A stretch of DNA of 64,000 nucleotides, from positions 62,001-126,000 of the forward strand of contig CAZPQK010000007.1 in the NCBI GenBank assembly GCA_964588695.1. Reading direction: 5' to 3'. This document shows positions 63,270 through 64,000 of the stretch, one piece after another (the stretch's first letter is position 1; each line of letters begins with the position of its first letter). The notes under the pieces were generated by a model that saw only the letters and a program-made list of their open reading frames with translations, was not told the origin of the DNA and did no database searches. Made by a program: the position numbers and the translations under genes. The stretch is from CAZPQK01 sp964588695 (GTDB lineage Bacteria > Krumholzibacteriota > Krumholzibacteriia > WVZY01 > JAKEHA01).

Positions 63270-64000
63270 ATGACCACACGGCCCACACGCATCGGACTTC
63301 CTCAGATCCCCAGTCGAGATCAATCGATCGCGGGTGAACTACTGGCATGGCGGGGAGCCACCTACTATCAAATTTCCGGCTACGATCAGTTAGACCCATT
63401 CCTGACCACACTGGTTAGCGATGACGAGTTGTGGTTGTTCGTGTCATCAACCGGTGGGATCACCGCGGGACGGAGCGATGCATCGCGTTCGGTATTTCCT
63501 TACGAAACCGTCGATCGCTTGCATCGATCCGTAGGGCACACGGGACCGCGAACGGTGGTGCGACACATCGCCGACAATGTCGACTCGGTTTGGGAACCGT
63601 TCTCGCCGGATGGCAGAAGCAAGTACGACATTGATCGTAGGCTACTGAAACACGAGCTGGGTTGCGAACTATGGTTTGAGGAAACTAATCACACGCTGGG
63701 AATGACTTACCGTTACGGCTGGGCGCCGGCCGGAAAGCTCGGATGGGTCCGCACGAGCGAGTTGGCCAACAACACCGATTCGCCGCAGAAGGTTTCAGTA
63801 CTCGACGGCGTTAACAACGTTTTTCCGCCGGGCGTTCCCCAATCCCTGCACGACAACTCAAGCTGCCTTGTCGACGCGTATCGAACCAGTGAGTGCGTCG
63901 ACGGCACCGCGCTTTACCGACTGACGTCGGTGATCGTTGACCGCGCCGAAGCCAGCGAAGCACTGCGGACCGCCGCCGCCTGGCATTGTGGTGTCGACGC
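63270..64000 (+). CDS. Large protein, N-terminal part only; possible glycoside phosphorylase-like
   Basis: The frame opens at ATG 63270 and runs past the window edge with at least 243 residues. It has no signal peptide. The N-terminal part reads ATYYQISGYDQLDPFLTT, LVSDDELWLFVSSTGGITAGR, FPYETVDRLH and YRYGWAPAGKLGWVRTSEL. This all-beta start recalls the N-terminal sandwich of GH94-type or related beta-glucan phosphorylase-like proteins, which I remember beginning in this manner. The identification is tentative. The location beside a beta-glucan transport operon fits a cytoplasmic phosphorylase of imported oligomers. No ribosome binding site is strong (AAGG at 63260). Confidence 0.6.
   Translation, partial: MTTRPTRIGLPQIPSRDQSIAGELLAWRGATYYQISGYDQLDPFLTTLVSDDELWLFVSSTGGITAGRSDASRSVFPYETVDRLHRSVGHTGPRTVVRHIADNVDSVWEPFSPDGRSKYDIDRRLLKHELGCELWFEETNHTLGMTYRYGWAPAGKLGWVRTSELANNTDSPQKVSVLDGVNNVFPPGVPQSLHDNSSCLVDAYRTSECVDGTALYRLTSVIVDRAEASEALRTAAAWHCGVD

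Overview
The window looks like chromosome of a Gram-negative-type bacterium with an outer membrane. It encodes many lipoproteins, several predicted outer-membrane beta-barrels, an ExbB/ExbD/TonB-like motor, and secreted proteins with the FlgD-like C-terminal tail (NPFNPxTxI) typical of Bacteroidetes/FCB-type phyla. GC is moderately high by eye. No rRNA, tRNA, CRISPR array, insertion sequence or phage gene was seen. A deep-branching FCB-like lineage (Eisenbacteria/Krumholzibacteria/Latescibacteria style) is my inference; nothing here fixes the phylum. GTG and TTG starts are common, and a TGN-TAnnnT extended -10 recurs upstream of several genes.

Layout. 1-4290: regulatory region and nrdA-nrdB, ending in a strong terminator. 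The small subunit has Phe in place of the radical Tyr and Glu as first metal ligand, which points to a class Ic (Mn/Fe) enzyme. 4293-16110: tandem secreted paralogues with an unusual WGKIKxLY tail, a YihY membrane protein, an acs plus acuC-like deacetylase pair, an MFS transporter, an HPt protein, pdxH with a zinc-ribbon Ser/Thr kinase and PP2C phosphatase, and a membrane glycosyltransferase-like protein. 16260-36617: about 20 kb of nineteen co-directional envelope genes. The first part carries ApbE, a heme-motif lipoprotein, a beta-propeller/diheme protein resembling hydrazine-synthase alpha, a TlpA thioredoxin, DUF4266, DUF3570 and an NHL/FlgD protein. The second part carries beta-barrels, a 1593-residue TPR protein, a TPR lipoprotein, ExbB, two different ExbD proteins and an AgmX/PglI-type TonB-like protein, like the Agl-Glt/Tol class of motors. 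36703-44477: a DUF1579-like protein, an M20 peptidase, an AI-2E family exporter and a 1278-residue kinase-NTPase-TPR signalling protein.

44520-64000 looks like a beta-1,3-glucan (laminarin-type) utilisation locus. It has a GH17-like lipoprotein, two GH16 enzymes, a GH1 beta-glucosidase, CBM4/9-like secreted proteins, a GH2-like hydrolase fused to a predicted outer-membrane beta-barrel, a complete Opp/Dpp-type ABC transporter whose second ATPase lies next to the GH1 gene, and the start of a gene running off the right edge. A likely scheme is that surface GH16/GH17 enzymes and carbohydrate-binding proteins cut and hold the polymer, the barrel fusion processes or admits oligosaccharides, the family-5 binding protein and permeases import them, and GH1 finishes hydrolysis in the cytoplasm.

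The strongest candidates for new biology are the glycosidase/beta-barrel fusion, the WGKIKxLY C-terminal tail, the ExbB motor with one ExbD lacking the proton-relay Asp, and the ApbE-DUF4266-DUF3570-TlpA-diheme cluster. All functional statements come from reading motifs by eye, without database searches.
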